The translations under genes and the position numbers were made by a program. Below, piece by piece: positions 1-6,248 of a stretch of DNA of 45,303 nt; the first letter of the stretch is position 1, and the number at the start of each line of letters is the position of its first letter. Location of the stretch: assembly GCF_014648515.1 (NCBI RefSeq), contig NZ_BMRG01000024.1:284-45586 (forward strand), read 5' to 3'. The stretch is from Saccharothrix coeruleofusca. Lineage in GTDB: Bacteria > Actinomycetota > Actinomycetes > Mycobacteriales > Pseudonocardiaceae. Under the pieces are notes generated by a model. It did no database searches and had not been told where the DNA came from. It saw only the letters and a program-made list of their open reading frames with translations.

Positions 1-233
1 CGGGCAAGTACTACCCGACGGGGTTGGCAGGGCCGGTAACTACTACCCGAGGTGCGGAAGCGCGCGGCGGGGCGCGACACGCGCGGGTCGAGGCCGCGAG
101 AGTGTGGGTCGGGGTGCGCGAATGTTGAATTCGGGGGTTCTGAGCGTTCGACTCGCGGGGGCGACACGCCCGACACGCCCGCAGGGGGGCGACGCTGAGG
201 GTGGGCGTGGCCGTCCTGAGCGTTCGACTTGCG
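1..233 (-). repeat. dispersed intergenic repeat, copy 1 (cut by window edge)
   Basis: This non-coding stretch matches, in reverse orientation, the left part of the repeat at 26395-26610. Shared pieces are the GCAAGTACTACCCG-type module at 4-17, a second related module near 37-50, a stretch ending in a GAATTC, and the 19-mer CTGAGCGTTCGACTCGCGG at 140-158. A degenerate extra 19-mer is at 216-233, six bases before the stop of the next gene (239-241). The far end of the element lies outside the window. No ORF in it looks like a real gene. Confidence 0.75.
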
Positions 234-238
234 CGGGG

Positions 239-871
239 TCAGGGGGTGGCGGCCCAGAGGAGGCCGCGCTCGATGATGGTGCGGACTTGGGGGATGTCCA
301 GGTCGGCGGGGGCGTGACCGATGGTGCAGGCGAAGACGCGGCCCGCGCCCCAGCGACGGGTCCACACGGCGGGGACGGTCACCGGTTCACGCCACGGGGT
401 GTCGGGGCCTGGGGTGAAGGTGGTGGTGGCCAGGACGTCGTTGAGCCCGTCCGACAGCACCCAGTACTGCTCGGTGTGCAGGGAGAAGCCGTCGATGCCC
501 TCCACGATCGGGTGAGACGACACCACCTCCACTCGGTGGTCGACGAACCCGCCGGGGTGAGCCACGAACTGGCCGCCGGTGAGCTGGAGGTAGTCGCGCG
601 ACGCCCGGAAGGCGTCCACGAGGCCGCCGTGCCAACCCGCCAGGCCCATGCCCCGGCGCACCGCTTCGACCAGGCCCGCCGACTGGGCGTCGGTCAACGT
701 GCCGTCGCTCCAGCACTGGACCACCAGGTCGACGCCGTCCAGCGCCAGGTAGGCGTCCAGCGAGTCGGCCGTCTCCACGTCGAAGTGGTCGCGCAGGAAC
801 GGGACGAACCGGTCGGTGGCTTCCTCGGGGCTGTGGCCGGGCCACCCGCCCCGCACGATGAGCGCTCGCAC
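239..871 (-). CDS. ThuA-like domain protein
   Basis: A 210-residue protein starting at GTG. The N-terminus MRALIVRGGWPGH, a central GLAGWHGG loop and a late GAGRVFACTIGH segment are typical of the ThuA-like fold, a class I glutamine-amidotransferase-like flavodoxin-type domain associated with sugar metabolism. Length fits a single ThuA-like domain. No signal peptide is visible, so it is probably cytosolic. The catalytic role of this family is poorly defined; a sugar-related enzyme is the usual guess. The GTG start lacks a strong Shine-Dalgarno. It is the last gene of a minus-strand group, and its stop lies next to a degenerate copy of the dispersed 19-mer repeat. Confidence 0.8.
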   Translation of the reverse strand: MRALIVRGGWPGHSPEEATDRFVPFLRDHFDVETADSLDAYLALDGVDLVVQCWSDGTLTDAQSAGLVEAVRRGMGLAGWHGGLVDAFRASRDYLQLTGGQFVAHPGGFVDHRVEVVSSHPIVEGIDGFSLHTEQYWVLSDGLNDVLATTTFTPGPDTPWREPVTVPAVWTRRWGAGRVFACTIGHAPADLDIPQVRTIIERGLLWAATP

Positions 872-958
872 GTCTCAAGGTCTACCAGCCAGACCCAGGC
901 GGTGACGTGTCGTGGGGCCGGCGCGGTCCTCACGGGCGGCACCGCCCGGGCGCGCGGG

Positions 959-1252
959 CTACGTCAGCCAGACCAGGTGCGGCTTGACGTTCTGGGCGTT
1001 GGCGAAGCGGGCGAAGGTGGCGAGGGCGGCCTCTGGACTGGCGGAACTGGTGCGGAAGTCGCCTTCGGTGGAGACGACTTCGGCGCGGTCGCGGAACGCC
1101 ATGCCGTAGGCGGCGATCCAGCCGTCGTGGCGGTCGCCGTACTCGTGCGCGATGGCGAACAGGCGCGGAGCGTCGTCCTGGGCCAGCCCCCGGAGGAATT
1201 CGGCGAACCCGGTCCGGTCCCACAGCGGTTCCAGGTCGGTCAACTCGGTCAT
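959..1252 (-). CDS. small hypothetical protein
   Basis: A 97-residue soluble protein with ATG start, not assigned to a family. It begins MTELTDLEPLWDRTGF and has a mixed helical composition (segments such as LAQDDAPRLFAIAHEYGDRHDGW and a C-terminal FARFANAQN). No signal peptide or membrane segment is seen. A GAAAGG-like sequence upstream could serve as ribosome binding site. It follows the small membrane protein at 1276-1476 by 23 bases in the same direction, so the two are probably co-transcribed. A CCTTTC-G-GAAAGG palindrome at 1261-1273 fills that gap. Function unknown. Confidence 0.6.
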   Translation of the reverse strand: MTELTDLEPLWDRTGFAEFLRGLAQDDAPRLFAIAHEYGDRHDGWIAAYGMAFRDRAEVVSTEGDFRTSSASPEAALATFARFANAQNVKPHLVWLT

Positions 1253-1275
1253 GTGGCACGCCTTTCGGAAAGGGG

Positions 1276-1476
1276 TCAGGTAACCCGGCGGTGTTTGCCG
1301 CGTTGTCCTGTGTGGACGAAGGGAATCGATGGGTGCACGCCCCGGATGGCGGCTCGAACCTCGGCGTGGACGAGCCTTCGGACCCTGCGGACCGCGAGTA
1401 CGGGGACGATCGTCGTGGAAACGGTGAAGCCCGCGATCATGCCCATCAGCAAAGTCACCCAGAACTCACCGTTCAC
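1276..1476 (-). CDS. small single-span membrane protein
   Basis: A 66-residue protein. A longer reading frame extends upstream, but the GTG at 1476-1474 has a clear GGAGGT six bases before it, so this start was chosen. The N-terminal part (NGEFWVTLLMGMIAGFTVS, then TTIVPVLAV) forms one hydrophobic helix, followed by a very basic Arg-rich C-terminal tail (VRRVRRLVHAEVRAAIRG and GKHRR). Topology by the positive-inside rule would put the tail in the cytoplasm. Family and function are not recognised. It is transcribed divergently from the HTH gene at 1732. Confidence 0.6.
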   Translation of the reverse strand: MNGEFWVTLLMGMIAGFTVSTTIVPVLAVRRVRRLVHAEVRAAIRGVHPSIPFVHTGQRGKHRRVT

Positions 1477-1631
1477 CGCACCTCCAGGCCAATGGGGGTG
1501 GCGGGACGCCAAACCGCGTCCCACTGCCACTACTCCTCCGGCATTTCGCCGGAGCGCCCTGCTGAGCCTGCGGAGCGGCAGGGCTTCGCACCTCCCGCCC
1601 ACCGCGTCGAGGTGCACAGGAAACCTATCGC

Positions 1632-1642
1632 AGGAAATTCCT
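1632..1642. promoter_or_regulatory. small palindrome upstream of HTH gene
   Basis: AGGAA-A-TTCCT is a perfect 5-1-5 inverted repeat in the intergenic region between the small membrane protein and the HTH-DUF5753 gene. A partial CAGGAAA copy lies at about 1618-1624. It could be an operator for the neighbouring HTH protein, but that is only inferred from position. Confidence 0.25.
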
Positions 1643-1731
1643 ACAGGCAGTTACCTGGACGAGTGAACCTGTGGACCACCGGGCGTGGGCGCGCGGCAAG
1701 ATAGCCCCGTCCGTCGAGTCGAGGAGACGAC

Positions 1732-2586
1732 ATGCCCCGGAAGCCAGGCCCGACAGTCCTCCGGTGGAAGCTCGGCCGCGAACTGCGCGAGCTCCGGGAG
1801 GCCGCCGGGGTGGTCCTGCGCGACGCGGCGAAGGAGATCGAAGTCCAGCCCGGCACCATGTCGAAGATCGAGGCGGGCAAGCAGGCCATCAAAGCGAGCT
1901 ACGTGAAACTCCTCGCCGCCCATTACGGTCTGTCCGACGTCGAACGGGCCAGGCTGCTCGACTTAGTGGAAGCCGCGAACCAGCCCGGTTACTGGGTCAC
2001 CTACTCCAAGCTCGTGCCGGACTGGTTCCGGCTGTTCCTCGGGTACGAGCACGACGCCAGCGCACTCCGCTCCTACGAGTCCGAACTCGTGCCCGGCCTG
2101 CTCCAGACACCTGCCTACGCGAGAGCGGTCGCCCTGGCCAACAAACCGAACTCGACCGCCGCAGAACTCGACTCCCAGGTCGAACTGCGCCGCGCGCGTC
2201 AACAGCGCCTCGCGGAACCGGAGCCGCCGACGCTGCACGCCGTGATCAACGAGGCGGTGCTGCTCCGCAAGGTCGGTGGAGCCGAGGTGATGGCGGAGCA
2301 ACTCCGGCACCTCGCCGTGCTCGCCGAACTGCCGCACGTCACGTTGCAGGTCCTGCCGTTCGAGGCAGGCGCGCACCCGGCGATGACCGCGCCGTTCCTG
2401 CTCATGGCGTTCGACGCCGAACCGAGGATGAACACCGTCTACCTGGAGAACGGCAGAGGCTCGCTCTACTTGGAAAAACGCGCGGACCTGAACCGCTACC
2501 AAACCATGTTCGACCAGCTCGCCGCTATGGCGCTCACACCGGAGAAGACGGCGGATTTCCTGGATACAGTTGCCGCGAACCTGTGA
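1732..2586 (+). CDS. helix-turn-helix / DUF5753 transcriptional regulator
   Basis: A 284-residue protein with ATG start and GAGGAG upstream. Residues about 12-70 form an XRE-type HTH (LGRELRELREAAGVVLRDAAKEIEVQ then a GTMSKIEAGK recognition helix). Residues about 95-280 are the DUF5753 domain, marked by YESELVPGLLQTPAYARA and RRARQQRL. These proteins form regulatory pairs with small DUF397 proteins (WhiJ- and Scr1-like families) and control development and antibiotic production in actinomycetes. A DUF397 gene follows 20 bases downstream. A second pair is represented by a gene remnant and another DUF397 gene. Regulator assignment is firm; target genes are unknown. Confidence 0.92.
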   Translation: MPRKPGPTVLRWKLGRELRELREAAGVVLRDAAKEIEVQPGTMSKIEAGKQAIKASYVKLLAAHYGLSDVERARLLDLVEAANQPGYWVTYSKLVPDWFRLFLGYEHDASALRSYESELVPGLLQTPAYARAVALANKPNSTAAELDSQVELRRARQQRLAEPEPPTLHAVINEAVLLRKVGGAEVMAEQLRHLAVLAELPHVTLQVLPFEAGAHPAMTAPFLLMAFDAEPRMNTVYLENGRGSLYLEKRADLNRYQTMFDQLAAMALTPEKTADFLDTVAANL

Positions 2587-2606
2587 GAGCGCGAAGGAGG
2601 CACGGG

Positions 2607-2801
2607 ATGTTCCCAACTCCGTCCCACGTTCTGTGGCGCAAGAGCGTCCGCAGCGGCGGCGAAGGCGGCAACTGCGTCGAGGTGGCGAACACGCTCGACG
2701 CGCTGCGCGACTCGAAGAACCCGGACGGCCCGGTGCTCACCTGGACGCCCGCAGCCCTGGCCGCGTTCTTCGCCGACGTGCGGAGCGGGCGGCTGGGCTG
2801 A
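2607..2801 (+). CDS. DUF397 protein, copy a
   Basis: A 64-residue protein starting at ATG 2607 with GAAGGAGG upstream. It has the typical DUF397 layout: W-[RK]KS.RS...G.NCVEVA near the start, VRDSK-like LRDSKNPDGP in the middle, and a W-x-x-F-type end (LTWTPAALAAFFADVRSGRLG). It is the likely partner of the HTH-DUF5753 protein immediately upstream and probably modulates its DNA binding. From codon 23 to beyond the stop its DNA is identical, apart from changes after the stop, to the second DUF397 gene at 2959-3153, while the first 22 codons differ. Confidence 0.9.
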   Translation: MFPTPSHVLWRKSVRSGGEGGNCVEVANTLDALRDSKNPDGPVLTWTPAALAAFFADVRSGRLG

Positions 2802-2829
2802 GCCACCGCGCGCCCGAACGGTCAGTTCA
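2673..2829 (+). repeat. 157-bp direct repeat, unit 1
   Basis: This segment covers the 3' two-thirds of DUF397 copy a plus 28 bases after its stop. It matches 3025-3181 at an exact offset of 352 bases with three mismatches (2805, 2821 and 2824), all downstream of the stop. The right edge lies exactly where the DUF5753 remnant begins. Confidence 0.95.
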
Positions 2830-2931
2830 CAGATCCGCCGGTACCTGGCCGCGTTCGACCAGTTGGCCGCTGCCGCAGCCACTCCGGCGGAATCGCGCGA
2901 CATGCTGGTTAGGGTTGTCGAGCAGCTGTGA
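2830..2931 (+). pseudogene. remnant of a second HTH-DUF5753 gene (C-terminal tail only)
   Basis: In the frame ending at TGA 2929-2931 the translation from about 2833 reads IRRYLAAFDQLAAAAATPA then ESRDMLVRVVEQL. This aligns with the last ~33 residues of the intact upstream protein (RYQTMFDQLAAMALTPEKTADFL...). No start codon or HTH region exists upstream, because the frame runs into the DUF397 copy a direct repeat. The remnant is followed at normal operon distance by its own DUF397 partner at 2959. It is the 3' stump of a deleted regulator gene, and also the likely origin of the spacing between the two DUF397 genes. Confidence 0.8.
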
Positions 2932-2958
2932 TCCCGACCAGCGAGGAGGTCGTGGGCG

Positions 2959-3153
2959 ATGACTCCGGCCCTTGAACCACCGAGGTGGAGCAAGTCGAGC
3001 CGCTCGAACGCCAACGGGGGTGATTGCGTCGAGGTGGCGAACACGCTCGACGCGCTGCGCGACTCGAAGAACCCGGACGGCCCGGTGCTCACCTGGACGC
3101 CCGCAGCCCTGGCCGCGTTCTTCGCCGACGTGCGGAGCGGGCGGCTGGGCTGA
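2959..3153 (+). CDS. DUF397 protein, copy b
   Basis: A 64-residue DUF397 protein with ATG 2959 and GAGGAGG upstream. The N-terminal 22 residues (MTPALEPPRWSKSSRSNANG) differ from copy a, but residues 23-64 are identical in protein and DNA. That pattern suggests gene conversion or a recent recombination between two older paralogues. Its cognate HTH-DUF5753 gene has been reduced to a short 3' remnant, so this copy may be an orphan or may share the intact regulator at 1732-2586. W10, the SS.RS motif and CVEVA are intact, so the protein itself is probably functional. Confidence 0.88.
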   Translation: MTPALEPPRWSKSSRSNANGGDCVEVANTLDALRDSKNPDGPVLTWTPAALAAFFADVRSGRLG

Positions 3154-3181
3154 GCCGCCGCGCGCCCGAACGCTCGGTTCA
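3025..3181 (+). repeat. 157-bp direct repeat, unit 2
   Basis: Second unit of the direct repeat described at 2673-2829. It covers codon 23 to the stop of DUF397 copy b and 28 bases beyond it. Its right edge ends in unique sequence upstream of the MSMEG_6728-type gene. Confidence 0.95.
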
Positions 3182-3269
3182 GGGGGTCTGGGCGTGCCGA
3201 CGGGACGGCCACGGCCCCGGAATGGGTACTGCTGGTTCTCGGCGGTGGCCGTCGGGTAGCCCGTCGGGT

Positions 3270-3962
3270 GTGCAGACGTTCCTCCCGTGCCCGACGTTCG
3301 CCCGCAGCGCCGCCGTGCTCGACACCCGGCGGCTGGGCAAGCAGCGCGTGGAGACGATGCAGATCCTGCGCGCCCTGGTCTGGCCCTCGTACGGGTGGAA
3401 GAACCACCCGGCGGTGAAGATGTGGCGCGGCTTCACCCCGGCACTGGTGGCCTACGGGGTGGCCGTGTGCGACGAGTGGATCAGGCGCGGGCACCGCGAC
3501 GGCGTGCGCGCCGCCCTGCTGCCCTACACCGGTGGCCGGGTGCCGGAGTGGTCGTGGTGCCTGCGGGAGGGGCTGCTACCGCCGTGGCTGGGTGAGGAGG
3601 CGCTGCACCGCAGCCACCAGTCCGCGCTGGTGCGCAAGGACCCGGAGCACTACCGGCCGCTGTTCCCGGACGTGCCGGACGACCTGGAGTACTTCTGGCC
3701 GGACCCGGTGTTCCCGATGGAGGTCGAGGACACGCTCGGGCTGGTGGCGTGTTGGCTGGACCAGCCGCCGTTGCCCGACGAGCCGCCCCTGGACGTGCCG
3801 CTGGACCACCGGCCCGGTCCGTCGCTGGCGCGGCAGCCCGACGAGGCGGACCTGGCCGCCATCCAGGCCGAGGCGGACGACCCGCGTCAGGTCCGCTTCT
3901 TCCGGCGCGGCCAGGTGCTGCCGCCTCCGACCAGGCGTTTCACCGTGTTCAAGAAATTTTGA
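3270..3962 (+). CDS. MSMEG_6728 family protein (pyrimidine-dimer glycosylase-like fold)
   Basis: A 230-residue protein. The GTG at 3270 was chosen because the family starts M-Q-T-F-L-P; upstream translation overlaps the DUF397 repeat and is not conserved. The N-terminal half has TFLPCPTFARSAAVLDTRRL, GKQRVETMQILRAL and WKNHPAVKMWRGF, typical of actinobacterial MSMEG_6728-like proteins related to the pyrimidine-dimer excision (phage endonuclease V-like) superfamily. The middle contains HRSHQSALVRKDPEHYR. The acidic/proline-rich C-terminal third is variable. A DNA-repair role is suggested only by the fold relationship. The Shine-Dalgarno is weak. It is followed by the DoxX gene after 67 bases. 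Confidence 0.8.
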   Translation: MQTFLPCPTFARSAAVLDTRRLGKQRVETMQILRALVWPSYGWKNHPAVKMWRGFTPALVAYGVAVCDEWIRRGHRDGVRAALLPYTGGRVPEWSWCLREGLLPPWLGEEALHRSHQSALVRKDPEHYRPLFPDVPDDLEYFWPDPVFPMEVEDTLGLVACWLDQPPLPDEPPLDVPLDHRPGPSLARQPDEADLAAIQAEADDPRQVRFFRRGQVLPPPTRRFTVFKKF

Positions 3963-4029
3963 GCGCGGATGTCGATCCGGCCCCTCCCCGTTCGTCGCAT
4001 GGGTGAGACCACCGAGGAGGGGACCGAAG

Positions 4030-4455
4030 ATGACCGACACGACCATCACCGCCACCACCGCCCGCGCCACCGGCAAGCTGAACGACCTGGTGCTCGCCGG
4101 GTTCCGGATCGTGGTGTCGTTCCTGTTCGCCTGCCACGGCGCGCAGGGGTTCGGGCTGTTGGGCGGGATCGACGGGCAGGGCACCGCGGTGCCGTTCGGG
4201 GTGTGGCCGGGCTGGTGGGCCAGCGTGATCGAGCTGGTCGGCGCGCTGCTGGTGCTGGTGGGCCTGTTCCCCCGGATCGCGGCGCTGCTGTGCTCCGGCG
4301 CGATGGCCTACGCCTACTTCGTGGTGCACCAGCCCGAGGCGCTGCTGCCGCTGCACAACATGGGTGAGCCCGCCGCCCTGTACGCGTGGGCGTTCCTGCT
4401 GATCGCCGTGCTCGGGCCGGGCGCGTTCACCGTCGAACGCGCCTTCCGCCGCTGA
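4030..4455 (+). CDS. DoxX family membrane protein
   Basis: A 141-residue integral membrane protein starting at ATG 4030 with GAGGAGG nine bases upstream; the longer upstream reading frame overlaps the previous gene and was discarded. It has four hydrophobic segments: about 18-36 (VLAGFRIVVSFLFACHGAQG), 58-80 (SVIELVGALLVLVGLF), 84-98 (AALLCSGAMAYAYF) and 115-133 (ALYAWAFLLIAVLGPGAF). The early FRI...HG.QG motif is typical of DoxX/DoxD-like proteins, which are linked to redox or thiol stress in actinobacteria. The gene converges on the methyltransferase gene with only six bases between their stops. Confidence 0.85.
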   Translation: MTDTTITATTARATGKLNDLVLAGFRIVVSFLFACHGAQGFGLLGGIDGQGTAVPFGVWPGWWASVIELVGALLVLVGLFPRIAALLCSGAMAYAYFVVHQPEALLPLHNMGEPAALYAWAFLLIAVLGPGAFTVERAFRR

Positions 4456-4461
4456 GCCCCG

Positions 4462-5232
4462 CTACGCCCTGGTGCCGGTGACGACCGTGGTGTGCCACTC
4501 GTCGGACTCGGTCACCTCCGGCACCAGCCCGGCCTCGGCCACGGCTTCGACGATCGTGGGCACCTGCCGACCGCCTGCCTCGAACAGCAGGTGCCCGCCG
4601 GGGGCGAGCCAGTCGGGGGCGCCCAGCGCGACCCGGCGCAGCACGTCCAGGCCGTCCGCGCCGCCGTCCAGCGCCACCTTCGGCTCGTGGTCGCGGGCCT
4701 CCGGCGGCATCATCCCGATGGCGTCGGTGGGCACGTACGGGGCGTTGACCGCCAGCACGTCCACGCGCCCGCGCAGCCCGGCGGGCAGCGCCCGGTACAG
4801 GTCGCCCTCGTGGACCCGGTCCGGCCCCAGGTTGCGGCGGGCGCACCGCACCGCGGCCGGGTCCACGTCGGCGGCGTGCAGCTCGGCCACGTCCAGTGCG
4901 GCGGCCAGCGCCGCGCCGACCGCGCCGGAACCGCAGCACAGGTCCACCACGACCGGGTGCGGCGGGGCCAGCGCGACGGCCCGGTGGACCAGGAACTCGG
5001 TGCGCCTGCGGGGCACGAACACGCCGGGGTCCACGGCGACGCGCAGGCCGCAGAACTCGGCCCAGCCGAGCACGTGTTCCAGCGGTTCGCCGCCTGCCCT
5101 GCGGTCCACCAGTGCGGCGAGGTCGTCGGGGGTGCTCGCGGCGGCGAGCAGCAGGTCCGCCTCGTCCTCGGCGAACACGCAGCCAGCGGCGCGCAGCCGG
5201 GCGATGACGGAGGAGCGGGGATCAGGGGTCAT
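4462..5232 (-). CDS. PrmC/HemK-related protein N5-glutamine methyltransferase
   Basis: A 256-residue class I SAM methyltransferase. ATG 5232 was chosen (GGAAGG upstream) over a longer frame. It has the N-terminal helical domain of release-factor methyltransferases, FVPRRRTEFLV, the SAM loop VVDLCCGSGAVG, and the active-site motif written NAPY (LAVNAPYVPT) where PrmC has NPPY. This variant matches the actinobacterial PrmC-related subfamily whose substrate is unknown. The C-terminal GGADGLDVLRRV and GGHLLFEAG segments are also PrmC-like. It is probably not the housekeeping PrmC but a paralogue. A structured 5' leader at 5257-5304 precedes it. Confidence 0.85.
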   Translation of the reverse strand: MTPDPRSSVIARLRAAGCVFAEDEADLLLAAASTPDDLAALVDRRAGGEPLEHVLGWAEFCGLRVAVDPGVFVPRRRTEFLVHRAVALAPPHPVVVDLCCGSGAVGAALAAALDVAELHAADVDPAAVRCARRNLGPDRVHEGDLYRALPAGLRGRVDVLAVNAPYVPTDAIGMMPPEARDHEPKVALDGGADGLDVLRRVALGAPDWLAPGGHLLFEAGGRQVPTIVEAVAEAGLVPEVTESDEWHTTVVTGTRA

Positions 5233-5256
5233 GAGCGCCTTCCACGAATGCCGTGC

Positions 5257-5304
5257 GGGCGCTCCCCCTGCGGGTCTAGGCCCCGCTTCGGGGTGGGAGC
5301 ACCC
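5257..5304 (-). promoter_or_regulatory. structured 5' leader of the PrmC-related gene
   Basis: The minus-strand RNA can form an outer 10-bp stem (5295-5304 with 5257-5266). Its only non-Watson-Crick pair becomes a G-U wobble on this strand but an A-C mismatch on the other. Inside are a CCCCG/CGGGG hairpin (5281-5293) and a short CCU/AGG pairing, giving a three-way-junction-like shape. It ends 24 bases before the start codon. It may be a regulatory leader or a terminator for the upstream regulator gene. Confidence 0.35.
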
Positions 5305-5348
5305 GACCTGAACTGGCGTTGATCGGTCCCACCTCCTCAAGCCGGTCC

Positions 5349-5367
5349 GGTTGACGGCTCAACGATA
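5349..5367. promoter_or_regulatory. inverted repeat sharing half-sites with the operator at 6201
   Basis: GGTTGA followed by TCAACGATA (arms GTTGA/TCAAC separated by four bases). The same CGGTTGA and TCAACGATA words occur in opposite order in the palindrome at 6201-6218 on the other side of the TioE-like regulator. It is probably a second binding site of that regulator. Confidence 0.35.
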
Positions 5368-5374
5368 GTCCTAT

Positions 5375-5390
5375 GGACGCGTGGGCGTCC
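5375..5390 (-). terminator. hairpin after the TioE-like gene
   Basis: GGACGC-GTGG-GCGTCC stem-loop located 18-33 bases past the stop of the minus-strand regulator gene. It has no T-tract, as is common in high-GC actinobacteria, so the terminator role is tentative. Confidence 0.4.
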
Positions 5391-5407
5391 GAGCAGGCGG
5401 GTGGTGG

Positions 5408-6124
5408 TCAGCGGCCCGTGTGAGCGCGTCGGGTGGTACTTGCGGGCGTGGGGGACAGGTGGGTGTGGAGTTCGGCGGCGGCGGCGAGCATCGCGGTGCC
5501 GCGCCGGGTGAGGCGGTCGCGCCAGTCGGCGAGGGCGGCGTCGAGCGGGACTACGCCGCCTGCCTTGCGGACCTGGTCGAGCAGCGGGGCGATGCGGGCC
5601 AGCGGGTAGCCGCCCCGGCGCAGCTGGTGAGCCAGGTGGGCGTCCCGGACGTCGGCGGCGGTGTAGACGCGGTACCCGGTCGCCGGGTCGCGCTGGGGTC
5701 GGACCACGCCCGCCCGCTCCCACTTGCGCAGGGTCGCGGGCCGCACGCCCAGCTTCCCGGCCAGCGCCCCGACGAAGAACCGCCCCGACCGGGGCGTGGG
5801 CGGCGGGGACACGTCGCGCAGCGCGTCCTCGACGGCCGCCAGGGTCCGCCGGTCCTGCAGGAGCTGGGCGTGGCTCTCGTCGACCAGCGCCAGGGCGTCG
5901 TCGACCGCGCCCGCGTTCACGGCCCGCATGATCGCCGTCGCGGTCCGGTGGCCGTGGGCCGGGACCAGCGCCAGGAAGGCGCGCAGGGCGCGCGCGTGGG
6001 TCTCGCCGTAGACCCGGTAGCCGCTGGGCGTGCGCTCGGCGGGCGGCAGGACGCCCGCGTCCTCGTAGTTGCGCACCGCCTGCGTGGACAGGCCGTGGTC
6101 GCGGGCGAGGTCGATGGGCCGCAT
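5408..6124 (-). CDS. TioE-like regulator with two MerR-type HTH domains
   Basis: A 238-residue protein; ATG 6124 was chosen (GAGGGG nine bases upstream). Residues about 1-70 form one MerR-type winged helix (MRPIDLARDHGLSTQAVRNYEDAGVL then GYRVYGETHA). A second one lies at about 120-185 (GALAGKLGVRPATLRKWERAGVV then GYRVYTAADVRDA). This double-HTH layout matches the TioE-family regulators, which often neighbour erythromycin-esterase genes, as here, where the gene is divergent. Inverted repeats on both sides (5349-5367, 6201-6218) suggest autoregulation. The last ~12 residues (ASTTRRAHTGR) are encoded partly by a 14-bp dispersed repeat at 5430-5443. Confidence 0.85.
   Translation of the reverse strand: MRPIDLARDHGLSTQAVRNYEDAGVLPPAERTPSGYRVYGETHARALRAFLALVPAHGHRTATAIMRAVNAGAVDDALALVDESHAQLLQDRRTLAAVEDALRDVSPPPTPRSGRFFVGALAGKLGVRPATLRKWERAGVVRPQRDPATGYRVYTAADVRDAHLAHQLRRGGYPLARIAPLLDQVRKAGGVVPLDAALADWRDRLTRRGTAMLAAAAELHTHLSPTPASTTRRAHTGR
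5430..5443 (+). repeat. dispersed repeat module B inside a gene end
   Basis: CGGGTGGTACTTGC, identical to 43566-43579 and to the reverse complement of 43469-43482. It lies inside the 3' end of the TioE-like coding sequence, where its complement encodes ASTTR. Confidence 0.8.
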
Positions 6125-6200
6125 CTGCGCCGGCTTTCCCCTCGGTTGAGGCTTTTCAGGCACTAGTGCGCGAAAGCGCGGGAAGAGTTTAGACGAGTGG

Positions 6201-6218
6201 TTCAACGATACGGTTGAA
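6201..6218. promoter_or_regulatory. operator-like palindrome, regulator/esterase intergenic region
   Basis: TTCAAC-GATACG-GTTGAA is a perfect 6-6-6 inverted repeat between the divergent TioE-like regulator and the esterase gene, 30 bases before the esterase start. Its half-site words also occur at 5349-5367. MerR-type regulators bind such dyads in promoter spacers; exact -35/-10 boxes could not be fixed. Confidence 0.55.
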
Positions 6219-6248
6219 GGTACCGAATCGCTGGGGAGAACCTTCACC

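Noticed and set aside
140-158. GTTCGACTC in the 19-mer looks like a tRNA T-loop
   Set aside because: No acceptor stem, anticodon arm or D-loop can be built around any copy; it is a repeat word, not a tRNA.
1732-2801. Classical toxin-antitoxin module at the HTH/DUF397 locus
   Set aside because: DUF5753 and DUF397 proteins are better known as regulatory pairs; no toxin domain is visible.
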